From a virus, in IMG/VR virus record IMGVR_UViG_3300022707_002328, positions 1 to 21,482 of that record: a DNA stretch of 21,482 nucleotides, one strand, 5' to 3'. Of the stretch, positions 6,022 to 12,617 are shown one piece after another. The position numbers were made by a program, and so were the translations under genes. Numbering within the stretch: the first letter of the stretch is position 1; the number at the start of each line of letters is the position of its first letter. Below the pieces are notes generated by a model, which saw only the letters and a list, made by a program, of their open reading frames with translations, did not search any database and was not told where the DNA came from.

Positions 6022-6318
6022 ATGACAGTTGGTGAGTCTGATACTGAACATTTAGCAGAGTCTATCAAGGGTGTCTTTGATACGCTGTTAGAGAAATTCC
6101 ACGTATTAGAACAAGACGAAAAGGCAAAACTATCTGATTTAGCCAAACTCACATCTGCCATAGGATACATGGCTCAGGTTCATGCAGGTCTAAGAAAGAA
6201 TCTCTACGTAGAGAAAGAGATTAAGGAGATTAGAGAACTAGTAGATAAGATCCCTGCAGAAGTAATAGCAAAAATACATAGTCCTCAAGTGTTGGAGGAT
6301 ACAGTTGCCCTCAGATAA
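6022..6318 (+). CDS. Small terminase subunit candidate (98 aa)
   Basis: The product is almost entirely helical: an acidic N-terminus, then LLEKFHVLEQDEKAKLSDLAKLTSAIGY in two pieces, a conserved-looking IGYMAQVHAGLRK (residues ~47-59), and a coiled-coil-like end with EIKEIRELVDKI. Small terminase subunits are short helical oligomers encoded directly before TerL, and this gene overlaps the TerL start by 14 nt. Such proteins recognise viral DNA and start packaging. No HTH is obvious, so the assignment rests on position, size and helical character. Confidence 0.55.
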   Translation: MTVGESDTEHLAESIKGVFDTLLEKFHVLEQDEKAKLSDLAKLTSAIGYMAQVHAGLRKNLYVEKEIKEIRELVDKIPAEVIAKIHSPQVLEDTVALR

Positions 6319-8131
6319 AGGTAAATATCTTAGGCGTAGTGCTCATGATCTAACCGGTGTAGATAAGGCTCTTGATGATCTATGGCATCTAATTCACCCA
6401 CAAACACAAGTACAATTACCCACCTTACCAACAAATACATTGGATTGGATAGAGAAGGCTCGACCATTAGTAGGTAAAGTAGTAAGAGATTTTAGATGGG
6501 AACCATTCTGGATTCCAGTATATGAGGATAACTATCCTAATATTGTAATTTTAGCAGCTAGACAAACATTCAAGTCTACATTTGGAACTGATAAACTAGC
6601 ATGTTATATGACTTCACACCCAAACTCTGAAGTCACCTATGTTGTAGATAGGGCAGATAGGGCTAATGCTTGGTCCAAACAAAGATACCGAAAAGATACT
6701 TTCATAAAGAATCCAATCTTGAAGCAATTTCTAATCTCAGGAAAGGCCGCAGTGGGAGAAATCAATGGTGAGAACGATGCAGTAACGTATGTCAGAACAG
6801 ATGAGAATGAATATAACAACGTGCAAGGCATGACTAACGAAATGATGTTCTTTGATGAATGCCAATATCAAGAACTACAATTTAGGCGTGAAGCATTGAA
6901 TAGTATGGTACAAACTAAAGGCCAAGCATACTACACAGGCATTGGTGGAGAGAAAGGCTCTGAATGGTATAGGATTTGGAAAGCATCAGATCAAAGAGAA
7001 TGGGTATTTGCTGATAAATATTGGCGTGAGAAACTAAAGTTTGATGAAGCAGGTTATCTAGCTAATGAACACCCAGAGAATATAGTGGCTGGTAGATGGG
7101 TAGCACAAGAACCAAACAATAGAGAATATAGAGGTTATCACATGAGCCAGACAATGTTTGCCAGGATTCCATTAACTATTAATGATGCAATAAATAAATA
7201 CAAGACTAGACCAGATAACTCTATTGAGCATCAGCAAAAATACTCTCCATTATCTATTTATACATCACATACAATCGGAGATTTCTTCAAGGCAGAACGA
7301 AGACCAATTACACCAGAAATGGTTGAAGCTTGTTATGATTACTCAACCTCTCTTTTATCCCCTCAAGAAGTAAGACAACTTAAACACAAATTTGGTAATA
7401 AGGTAATGGTGTATGGTGGAACAGATTGGGGTTCAGGTCCAGCAGCATCTTATACTGTACCATGTATCATGTTATATTGGAAGATAACCAAACGCTATCA
7501 AATAGCCTGGATAGAGAGAATGGATCAAATGAATCCCCTAGATCAAGTACGGTACATTGCTGAACTATTTGGTAAAGAAGGGTACAACGTTGATCTCGCT
7601 GTAGGAGATTATGGTTATGGTGATACTAAAGTAAAAATGATGCAAGATGGTGGAAGGGATTCTAGAGATAATAAATACAAAGGATTAGGTAGAAGACGAT
7701 TCATTGGTTGTAGAACAATAGGCGATGAAACAAAGCCTGAAATGATATACACACAAGAATCAGACGAACATGGCACAGAACTAGGTAAACTACAGATTGA
7801 TAAAACTACGACAATTCAAGGTTTTGTGGATATAGTAGGGAGATATGTAGCAGATCCAGACCACCCTGACAATGAAAAACTAAAGAAGACTGTACTAATG
7901 ATTCCTTATGCTAAAGATTATGAGGTTAGTTTCCTAATGGAGGATATGACGTCTATCACTAGAAAAGACCTGGAAAAGCAGCAAGATGTGAGAATCGAGG
8001 ATCCAAGGCAAAGGGCTAGAAAAGAGTTTAATCATCCACCAGATACAGTAATGGCTATGATATATTGTATTGTAGCATCAAATCAATATGATCCAGACGC
8101 ATTCAAGATTTTACCTATTAAAAAGAGATAA
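6305..8131 (+). CDS. terL: Large terminase subunit (TerL), 608 aa
   Basis: TerL packages viral DNA into the prohead through the portal and cuts the concatemer. The ATPase domain has AARQTFKSTF at residues 84-93, a Walker A variant of the terminase type with Lys90, and MFFDE at 181-185 (Walker B). The nuclease domain has an RNase H-like set of acidic residues: Asp374 in GGTDWGSGPA, Asp435 in VGDYGYGD and Asp580 in FNHPPDTVMA. The length is normal. The start is TTG 6305 inside the small-terminase candidate gene, suggesting coupled translation. The end, KILPIKKR, is repeated with only synonymous changes near 8567-8593. This is the firmest evidence that the window is from a tailed virus. Confidence 0.95.
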   Translation: MPSDKGKYLRRSAHDLTGVDKALDDLWHLIHPQTQVQLPTLPTNTLDWIEKARPLVGKVVRDFRWEPFWIPVYEDNYPNIVILAARQTFKSTFGTDKLACYMTSHPNSEVTYVVDRADRANAWSKQRYRKDTFIKNPILKQFLISGKAAVGEINGENDAVTYVRTDENEYNNVQGMTNEMMFFDECQYQELQFRREALNSMVQTKGQAYYTGIGGEKGSEWYRIWKASDQREWVFADKYWREKLKFDEAGYLANEHPENIVAGRWVAQEPNNREYRGYHMSQTMFARIPLTINDAINKYKTRPDNSIEHQQKYSPLSIYTSHTIGDFFKAERRPITPEMVEACYDYSTSLLSPQEVRQLKHKFGNKVMVYGGTDWGSGPAASYTVPCIMLYWKITKRYQIAWIERMDQMNPLDQVRYIAELFGKEGYNVDLAVGDYGYGDTKVKMMQDGGRDSRDNKYKGLGRRRFIGCRTIGDETKPEMIYTQESDEHGTELGKLQIDKTTTIQGFVDIVGRYVADPDHPDNEKLKKTVLMIPYAKDYEVSFLMEDMTSITRKDLEKQQDVRIEDPRQRARKEFNHPPDTVMAMIYCIVASNQYDPDAFKILPIKKR

Positions 8132-8140
8132 TGTTCTATT

Positions 8141-8356
8141 ATGGTACAACTCTATAGTATTATAGTAGTTGACATACACCATAGTATGCATGGTGAGGGT
8201 CTTTGGGAAATGCTCACAGTATTATTTCCAGAGTGGTTTATGAACAATAATTTTCATTGGTATCTAAATGATAAGATTTCTATTCATGAATTTGTTACTG
8301 CTGGTAATTGGTTAATTAACAACGTTACAAATTATAGATCTGGAATTTTATCCTAA
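8141..8356 (+). CDS. W-motif small protein, paralogue 2 (71 or 56 aa)
   Basis: Two starts are possible, ATG 8141 and ATG 8186. The second aligns with the start of the next paralogue (MHGEGLWEMLTV against MHPPYGFMDLLTV) and is preferred for that reason. The core is FPEWFMNNNFHWYLNDKIS then IHEFVTAGNWLINN, one unit of the thaumarchaeal P-x-W-F...W-Y...I...F...W-L-I motif. It is clearly related to its neighbour at 8356 and more distantly to the ORF at 1902. The function is unknown. Its position between TerL and a second TerL-like tail suggests that it arrived by insertion or local duplication. Confidence 0.7.
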   Translation: MVQLYSIIVVDIHHSMHGEGLWEMLTVLFPEWFMNNNFHWYLNDKISIHEFVTAGNWLINNVTNYRSGILS

Positions 8357-8529
8357 TGCACCCACCTTACGGATTCATGGACTTGCTTACCGTTGCACTG
8401 CCTGAATGGTTCTTTAAAATCAATATACTTGATTGGTATTTTGATGAAAAAATTACCCTTAACGAGCTTTTAGTTGCTGGAAACTGGTTAGTTGATAACG
8501 TCATATTTCCATTGAATACCTCAAGTTAA
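8356..8529 (+). CDS. W-motif small protein, paralogue 3 (57 aa)
   Basis: ATG 8356 overlaps the previous stop as TAATG. The product, with LPEWFFKINILDWYFDEKIT and LNELLVAGNWLVDN, is a tandem paralogue of the preceding gene: most motif positions are the same and the spacing differs by one inserted residue. Like the other copies it consists of a single motif unit with a short N-terminal extension and has no signal peptide. It may act as a pair with its neighbour. Confidence 0.7.
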   Translation: MHPPYGFMDLLTVALPEWFFKINILDWYFDEKITLNELLVAGNWLVDNVIFPLNTSS

Positions 8530-8593
8530 GATAGGATGGTTACATAAAATATATCATTCAACTTATAAGATACTACCTATTAAGAAAAGGTAG
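8528..8593 (+). pseudogene. Remnant repeating the 3' end of terL
   Basis: The frame leading to TAG 8591-8593 ends with the same eight residues and stop as TerL, KILPIKKR, preceded by Tyr where TerL has Phe. Aligning 8567-8595 with 8105-8133 gives 23 identical bases of 29, and every difference within the codons is synonymous. Further upstream the resemblance fades. It looks like the decayed end of a second terL copy, or the old end of terL left behind after a cassette was inserted. The downstream gene starts with GTG 8593 at this stop. A chance match of eight residues plus stop right beside terL is unlikely. Confidence 0.55.
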
Positions 8594-8721
8594 TGAAAAC
8601 ACAACTCATAGAGCGAGATAAAATATTAAAAGAAACCGAAAAATTAATGAGAAAATATAATATCACTCCAGACAGAATACTTGCTGACAGAAGTACACTG
8701 AAATGGTTGTTCCTAAAATGA
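8593..8721 (+). CDS. Hypothetical small basic protein (42 aa)
   Basis: GTG 8593 shares a base with the preceding TAG, and the stop TGA 8719-8721 overlaps ATG 8718. The product is a helical, charged peptide (QLIERDKILKETEKLMRKYN) ending in RILADRSTLKWLFLK. No family is recognised; the tight junctions at both ends are the evidence for translation. Confidence 0.4.
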   Translation: MKTQLIERDKILKETEKLMRKYNITPDRILADRSTLKWLFLK

Positions 8722-8822
8722 ACGCAGAAATGGTATGGAAACATCAAGCTAGCCGATCAATACAGGAATTAGAAAACGTATGTATAAAAGGCAGATGTGT
8801 TATCTGTAAGAGGCTGAAATGA
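8718..8822 (+). CDS. Tiny Cys-containing protein (34 aa)
   Basis: ATG 8718 and TGA 8820-8822 both take part in ATGA overlaps with their neighbours. Its C-terminal half has VCIKGRCVICKR, with C-x5-C-x2-C, a possible incomplete metal site that could be completed by His9 or by dimerisation. It opens with MNAEMV, comparable to MNAKTMEV in the 9083 gene. Confidence 0.4.
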   Translation: MNAEMVWKHQASRSIQELENVCIKGRCVICKRLK

Positions 8823-8902
8823 TTAAAGCGAGTTTAAAAGACATATACGAATATCAAGAAATGTATTATAGGTATAAGAAAGAACAAGAGAAAAAGGGAT
8901 GA
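8819..8902 (+). CDS. Tiny charged peptide (27 aa)
   Basis: The ORF starts at ATG 8819 inside the upstream stop and encodes a Tyr/Lys/Glu-rich helix (YEYQEMYYRYKKEQEKKG). After it, a four-codon frame (8899-8913) links to the next ATG at 8910. It may be a real peptide or only a spacer that keeps ribosomes coupled; the support is weak. Confidence 0.3.
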   Translation: MIKASLKDIYEYQEMYYRYKKEQEKKG

Positions 8903-8909
8903 AAAATAG

Positions 8910-9086
8910 ATGAGTTGTAAATGCACATTAAACCATTGTTGTCAAGACCTTTGTAATTCTCCATGTGTTTATATAAAAGATTATGAAAACCATTCAAACG
9001 GTTTGGTGGGTGTTTATGGTTACGATATGAATGATGAGTCAGAGTTTACATTTTGTCCTTATTGTGGTATGAGTTGGATGAAATGA
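8910..9086 (+). CDS. Cys-rich zinc-binding protein (58 aa)
   Basis: The product has a Cys-dense N-terminal part (MSCKCTLNHCCQDLCNSPC) and a C-terminal knuckle FCPYCGMSW. Together these provide enough ligands for one or two zinc ions. ATG 8910 follows a four-codon frame and the stop overlaps ATG 9083. The paired-knuckle pattern supports a real protein; the function is unknown. Confidence 0.6.
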   Translation: MSCKCTLNHCCQDLCNSPCVYIKDYENHSNGLVGVYGYDMNDESEFTFCPYCGMSWMK

Positions 9087-9283
9087 ACGCAAAAACAATG
9101 GAGGTACCCATGTTAATTACAAATTATACTAGTTATCCATTTACTACCTGTCCTAGTTGTTTGGTTCAACCTTCTCGTAATCGAGTAATAGCCAAAGCTT
9201 GCTATGTGAAGGATATGCCATATTCTAATTTGATGGTAATGACTTGTTTAAAATGTGGAGAAACATTCAAGGTGTGTGATTAA
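9083..9283 (+). CDS. Zinc-ribbon protein (66 or 57 aa)
   Basis: A zinc ribbon is formed by TTCPSCLVQ and MTCLKCGETF, with ~30 residues between the two CxxC pairs. ATG 9083 overlaps the preceding stop (ATGA), but ATG 9110 has a strong Shine-Dalgarno match GGAGGT at 9100-9105 with good spacing and gives a 57-aa protein starting just before the ribbon. Both starts may be used. Extending to the further in-frame ATG at 9053 would overlap the previous gene by 34 bases and is less likely. Confidence 0.65.
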   Translation: MNAKTMEVPMLITNYTSYPFTTCPSCLVQPSRNRVIAKACYVKDMPYSNLMVMTCLKCGETFKVCD

Positions 9284-9487
9284 ATGGTTGATCATAATAT
9301 TACAGAGAAGATGAGAATTTACACATTTCCAAATAATGAAACTATAATCATTGAAGAAGTTAGAGCGTTAAGAATTAGTGCTAGTGGCAATCATAGAATT
9401 AAAACTAAGAATGGTCGTTTACATATAATTCCTAAAGGCTGGCTACACATCGAAATTGAATCTGAAGTAGGTAAGTGGGAGCTATAA
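9284..9487 (+). CDS. Hypothetical beta-rich protein (67 aa)
   Basis: The start follows the previous TAA directly, and the stop is followed directly by ATG 9488. The sequence alternates hydrophobic and polar residues in at least four strands (MRIYTFP, ETIIIEEVRALRIS, HRIKTKNGRLHIIP, WLHIEIESE), suggesting a small beta-barrel or sandwich. There are no Cys, unlike the genes around it. I do not recognise the family. Confidence 0.6.
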   Translation: MVDHNITEKMRIYTFPNNETIIIEEVRALRISASGNHRIKTKNGRLHIIPKGWLHIEIESEVGKWEL

Positions 9488-9577
9488 ATGATATCTCAAC
9501 AATTATGTCATTTACATTGTAGAATGGTTACTAAAATAAATAACTTCAAAATTATATGGGATTTGTTTCATCAATGA
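9488..9577 (+). CDS. Tiny protein of the MTS-type array (29 aa)
   Basis: It starts ATGATATCTCAACAATTATG, nearly the same as the start of the ORF at 9836 (ATGACATCTCAACAATCATG), and ends in an ATGA overlap with the next gene. The product has QLCHLHCRMV, a C-x-x-x-x-C/His cluster, but no second knuckle. It may be a shortened member of the zinc-ribbon array that follows. Confidence 0.4.
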   Translation: MISQQLCHLHCRMVTKINNFKIIWDLFHQ

Positions 9578-9696
9578 CATCTCCTTGTCCTTCATGTGGA
9601 TATGATGGGGGTAAATGGGGACACCAAAAACAAATTAATCCAGACAATCCTTTCAAATGGATTTGTGGCTCTTGTAGTCAGGTGTTTGGTAAATGA
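9574..9696 (+). CDS. Minimal zinc-ribbon protein (40 aa)
   Basis: The product is little more than one zinc ribbon: MTSPCPSCGYDGGKW, a 16-residue loop, then WICGSCSQVFGK. Both CxxC pairs are intact and are followed by Gly or Ser as in classical zinc ribbons. It starts at ATG 9574 in the previous stop, and its own stop overlaps ATG 9693. It begins with M-T-S like its neighbours. Confidence 0.65.
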   Translation: MTSPCPSCGYDGGKWGHQKQINPDNPFKWICGSCSQVFGK

Positions 9697-9839
9697 CATC
9701 ATCTACCAAATGTCGTTGGTGTGGGTATAGAATAACTGAATTCTTAGATCCCGTTGTTTTATGTCATAAATGTAATAGATTTACCTTATCTAATGACCAT
9801 CCAAAAACACCTAATATTTTGAGGCGTTGGTTCAAATGA
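9693..9839 (+). CDS. Minimal zinc-ribbon protein (48 aa)
   Basis: MTSSTKCRWCGYR and VLCHKCNRFTLS supply two CxxC pairs separated by a 15-residue loop, followed by a basic tail (LRRWFK). It is linked to the genes on both sides by ATGA overlaps. The pattern is that of a single zinc ribbon with a short nucleic-acid-binding tail. Confidence 0.65.
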   Translation: MTSSTKCRWCGYRITEFLDPVVLCHKCNRFTLSNDHPKTPNILRRWFK

Positions 9840-9937
9840 CATCTCAACAATCATGTTGCTGTATTAGTTGTGAGAATGGTTGTCAAAGAAAGCCAGAGGG
9901 CTTAAATTTATTTTGTAAGGAGTGTTTGACTCATTGA
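9836..9937 (+). CDS. Minimal Cys-rich protein (33 aa)
   Basis: The product contains SCCCISCENGC and LFCKECLTH, seven Cys in 33 residues with CxxC pairs on both sides of a 10-residue loop. The start ATGACATCTCAACAATCATG resembles that at 9488. It ends with a TTGA overlap onto the next frame. Confidence 0.55.
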   Translation: MTSQQSCCCISCENGCQRKPEGLNLFCKECLTH

Positions 9938-10035
9938 CATCTAACTCATATTGCAATTGTAACTTTCCAAATATCCCTTATTCTATGGAAAGTATGATTT
10001 GTCAAAATTGTGGGAAAGAGGTTAAACGACATTGA
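9934..10035 (+). CDS. Minimal zinc-ribbon protein, TTG start (33 aa)
   Basis: TTG 9934 overlaps the previous stop (TTGA) and is followed by ACATCT, so the protein begins M-T-S like the preceding members. YCNCNF and ICQNCGKEV form the two knuckles, and the tail is basic (KRH). The shared beginning and the Cys pairs support the TTG start. Confidence 0.5.
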   Translation: MTSNSYCNCNFPNIPYSMESMICQNCGKEVKRH

Positions 10036-10109
10036 ATACTAAAAATCTTTTAGAAAATTACACGCTAGGAAAAAGACCTATTACTCAAATAGAATGGGAG
10101 TGGACATAA
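10032..10109 (+). CDS. Possible tiny peptide (25 aa)
   Basis: A TTG at 10032 in the previous stop opens a 25-residue frame (NTKNLLENYTLGKRPITQ...) that ends one base before GTG 10111. It has no Cys and no recognisable motif. It may only provide translational coupling to the next gene. Confidence 0.3.
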   Translation: MNTKNLLENYTLGKRPITQIEWEWT

Positions 10110-10110
10110 C

Positions 10111-10536
10111 GTGAAAATTTGTAATTACATTCCTGTAAAGCATGATAAACGGAAAAAAGTAACTCCCACACAAATTCAGAAAATCAAAGAATTACGTCAA
10201 AAAGGTTATTCTTACATAGCCATAGCAAAAAGGATGCAACGTCATTGGACTACGATTTTTAAGTACATGAACCCTGAATATGCAAAAAGAGTCAAATTAC
10301 TTCAGAACAAAATCAACAAGAAGCGTTTCAAGACTGATAAAAAATATAGAGAAAAACAAATAGCTCAACGTAATAAGCGAAATCTTAAACGTATCCAAGA
10401 AGAGCCTAAATACAAAGACTACGTACGTTGTGTTACACGAAGATGGCGTCTAAAACACAAAAAGTATTATGCAAATTACCGTAAGAATAAAAGAAAACAA
10501 ACTCTAATTCGAAATAAATTTAAACCTGTGCTCTAA
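10111..10536 (+). CDS. Very basic helix-turn-helix protein (141 aa)
   Basis: GTG 10111 follows the preceding frame by one base and has GGGAGTGG upstream. Residues ~18-55 contain an HTH of the resolvase/HTH_23 style: TQIQKIKELRQKGYSYIAIA then KRMQRHWTTIFKYM. The remaining ~85 residues are Lys/Arg-rich helices (KKYREKQIAQRNKRNLKRIQ and YANYRKNKRKQ). There are no catalytic acidic or His motifs of an HNH or GIY-YIG nuclease, so it is more likely a DNA-binding or DNA-compacting protein, or the DNA-binding part of a degraded homing enzyme. It ends the insert-type region before the portal. Confidence 0.6.
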   Translation: MKICNYIPVKHDKRKKVTPTQIQKIKELRQKGYSYIAIAKRMQRHWTTIFKYMNPEYAKRVKLLQNKINKKRFKTDKKYREKQIAQRNKRNLKRIQEEPKYKDYVRCVTRRWRLKHKKYYANYRKNKRKQTLIRNKFKPVL

Positions 10537-10586
10537 ATCCAACACTATTATAGTTTATTATTAGAGTTTAAAGTAGTTTAAACATC
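10537..10586 (+). promoter_or_regulatory. Likely promoter of the 77-aa zinc-ribbon gene
   Basis: This AT-rich spacer holds TATAGTTTATTATTAG (10551-10566) about 25-35 nt before GTG 10587, a TATA-like element at leaderless distance. It also has the closely spaced repeats GAGTTTAAAG and TAGTTTAAAC. Confidence 0.45.
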
Positions 10587-10820
10587 GTGGCAAAGTGTCT
10601 AAATTGTGGTTCTGGTAAAGGGGGAAGATCCAGGAAATCAAAGAATTGGCGTTCATGGCAATTATGCTATGAATGTGCAAAAGAACTCCATCCTAAAGAA
10701 TACGAGAACGAACACCCACATGGCATAGGTGGAAGAGGTTGTGCAGCAGCAAAACATGAGGATTTCTTAGTTGTTAATCCAAATCAAGAAGTTATACTCA
10801 AACACACAAGCTTCATTTAG
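10587..10820 (+). CDS. Zinc-ribbon protein (77 aa)
   Basis: The product begins MAKCLNCGSGKGGRSRKSK and continues QLCYECAKELHP, giving two CxxC pairs separated by ~20 basic residues, a typical nucleic-acid-binding zinc ribbon. A His-rich stretch (ENEHPHGIGGRGC) follows, and the C-terminus is LVVNPNQEVILKHTSFI. The start is GTG 10587, with a TATA-like element upstream. It is larger than the array members at 9574-10035 but of the same general kind. Confidence 0.7.
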   Translation: MAKCLNCGSGKGGRSRKSKNWRSWQLCYECAKELHPKEYENEHPHGIGGRGCAAAKHEDFLVVNPNQEVILKHTSFI

Positions 10821-10935
10821 AATATACCAAATGGTAGATATACCAATTAGTATACAATTCTGCATACGTATGCCGTTTCGCATACATGCGTAGAGTTTTA
10901 GAAATAACTTTATGCTTTTATAGTCAAATTCTATC
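10821..10935 (+). promoter_or_regulatory. Portal-gene control region with palindrome and late promoter
   Basis: The region contains GTATAC (10850-10855), a perfect 12-nt palindrome GCATACGTATGC (10862-10873), and a further GCATAC (10880-10885) that can pair with GTATGC (10868-10873) across a 6-nt loop. The late promoter motif TAGAAATAACTTTATGC then begins at 10899; its G at 10901 is 35 nt before ATG 10936. The half-sites upstream of the promoter could be an operator, or the hairpin could end upstream transcripts. Confidence 0.6.
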
Positions 10936-12585
10936 ATGGGCTTTCTAACACGCCTGAAGAATGGAATAGCCAAATTAGCTGTTAATCAGCCAATTATGCC
11001 GCAACAGTCTAAAGGTGGCTCATTTAGATTAAATGAAGCTAGATCCTTGTTTGAGACAACAGGACTATCTCAACCTGTATGGGGTCCAGAGATTTCCACA
11101 GTAGGTGCTTATTCCAGGGAAGGTTATACATCAAAAACATTTGATACACCAGCTATTAATTTTAGAAAACAAGCTGAAACATTACAAATAGACGAAGATG
11201 TTCAATTAGCAATTAACCATTTATCTGCAAAGGTTACCGGTGGTGAACATTATGTAAAAGCAGCAACAGATGATATTAAGGATTATTTTGAGAAATTTAC
11301 TACAGATTTAAGATTTGATACTTTTGACACAGAAATGGTTAAAGAGTTATTATGGTATGGTAACTCATTTTATAAACCAAGATTAGGTATTGCGAATGTT
11401 CAACGCTTTGATGATTTAATGCACATACCAATATCATCTGCTGTCAGAATATGGTGGGATAGACAAAGAATCCCATACAAATATGAATTTAGAGGAACAG
11501 AGTATCAAGGCTATCATAACCCAAGTGAGATAATACACTTCAAATGGAATCCTATAGACGCATCAGCCTTTGGTACAGGATTCGGTGTAACATTAACTGC
11601 TCCTAGATTCTTTGAAGAAGAAATAGCTAATGAGGTAATAAAACAAAGATCCTTAGGCTCACCAATTGATAGAAAATATGCAACACAAAGAAGAATGCAG
11701 AAATTAGAATCACGATATATCACTAGAAATATTTACATGGCTGAAGGGGATGTAGAAGAAAGAGGCCAACTACAAAGCCAGATTCAAAGTCTTGATGATG
11801 GTGAAGATTTTGTAGCTAGTCAGAAACTAGATGTAAAGGAACTTGGTTCTACTCAAAGAAACTTTAATGCAGAACAATTCTCAGATATTACTTCAGGACC
11901 AATACTAAAAGGACTAAACGATTTCCATGGTAAACAAGGTTCTAGCGAATCACATCAATACGCAAACGCTAAAACATCCGCAGTGTTGGATGAAATAGGA
12001 CTATCAGCATTTCCACCAGCAGTAATGGAACAATTACATGAATATATATTCAAACCTTGGTATATGTCAAATCCAATGCCAGATCCAGCAACAGGTGGTA
12101 TAACCTTCATTCCTTGGGAAAAGACAAGATTTGAGATAAACTTTGGTGAAGTAGAAAAGAAAGACATTCCAATAGAGGAAATGATTAAACTAATAGATTT
12201 ATTCATGCAATCACCAATACCCAAAGATCCAAACATGATATACGACTTATTCGAGAATGCTGGCTTACCAATCACAAAGGATCAGCGAGTAGCATTAGAA
12301 CAACAATACAATGATCCAATGGGTCAGATGGCTATGAATCAGATTGGAGCACAACAGCAACCCTATGCGGATATTGGTGGTGGACCTGTAGTTCCTAACG
12401 CACAGCCAATGGGCGTTCCTAACTTCAATAACCAAGTAATGGGTAATCCTCCAAATGATATGCCAATATATGATAGACAGGCAGTAGATCTTAGAGGAAC
12501 ACAAAAACAACCATTCGTACCTAATGTAGCTTCTGCTCAACCTTCAAAGAAATCACAAGATTGGAATATAGGAGAATACGAATAA
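10936..12585 (+). CDS. Portal protein (549 aa)
   Basis: The portal is the dodecameric ring at one head vertex through which DNA is packaged and the tail attached. Portal-like features include DEDVQLAINHLSAKVTGG (residues 87-104, the helix and turn after the N-terminal arm), KELLWYGNSFYKPRLG (136-151) and SEIIHFKWNPIDASAFGTG (197-215), which matches the 'I-x-H-F-x-x-N-x-x-x-x-x-x-G' region of HK97/SPP1-type portals. The C-terminal ~95 residues are rich in Gln, Asn and Pro, as in many portals. Length and order after TerL fit. A large insert of small genes separates it from TerL. Transcription probably starts at or next to the ATG from the motif at 10901. Confidence 0.85.
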   Translation: MGFLTRLKNGIAKLAVNQPIMPQQSKGGSFRLNEARSLFETTGLSQPVWGPEISTVGAYSREGYTSKTFDTPAINFRKQAETLQIDEDVQLAINHLSAKVTGGEHYVKAATDDIKDYFEKFTTDLRFDTFDTEMVKELLWYGNSFYKPRLGIANVQRFDDLMHIPISSAVRIWWDRQRIPYKYEFRGTEYQGYHNPSEIIHFKWNPIDASAFGTGFGVTLTAPRFFEEEIANEVIKQRSLGSPIDRKYATQRRMQKLESRYITRNIYMAEGDVEERGQLQSQIQSLDDGEDFVASQKLDVKELGSTQRNFNAEQFSDITSGPILKGLNDFHGKQGSSESHQYANAKTSAVLDEIGLSAFPPAVMEQLHEYIFKPWYMSNPMPDPATGGITFIPWEKTRFEINFGEVEKKDIPIEEMIKLIDLFMQSPIPKDPNMIYDLFENAGLPITKDQRVALEQQYNDPMGQMAMNQIGAQQQPYADIGGGPVVPNAQPMGVPNFNNQVMGNPPNDMPIYDRQAVDLRGTQKQPFVPNVASAQPSKKSQDWNIGEYE

Positions 12586-12595
12586 TAATTTTATT
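12582..12595 (+). promoter_or_regulatory. Late promoter motif (ATAATAATTTTATT)
   Basis: This stretch matches the late motif GAAATAACTTTATT at 11 of 14 positions. Its first base is 36 nt before ATG 12618, the same spacing as in the other four late promoters. It overlaps the end of the portal gene. Confidence 0.5.
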
Positions 12596-12617
12596 CTAGT
12601 AGGCTATAGAGAGAATC

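Noticed and set aside
9053-9082. Upstream ATG extension of the 9083 zinc-ribbon gene
   Set aside because: It would overlap the preceding Cys-rich gene by 34 nt, whereas ATG 9083 forms the ATGA junction used throughout the array and ATG 9110 has a Shine-Dalgarno site.
10111-10536. HNH or GIY-YIG homing endonuclease
   Set aside because: The N-terminal HTH and basic helices resemble accessory parts of such enzymes, but no catalytic His/Asn or GIY-YIG motif is present.
11514-12540. Minus-strand frames opposite the portal gene
   Set aside because: They lie fully inside the portal gene, and their products show no domain features.
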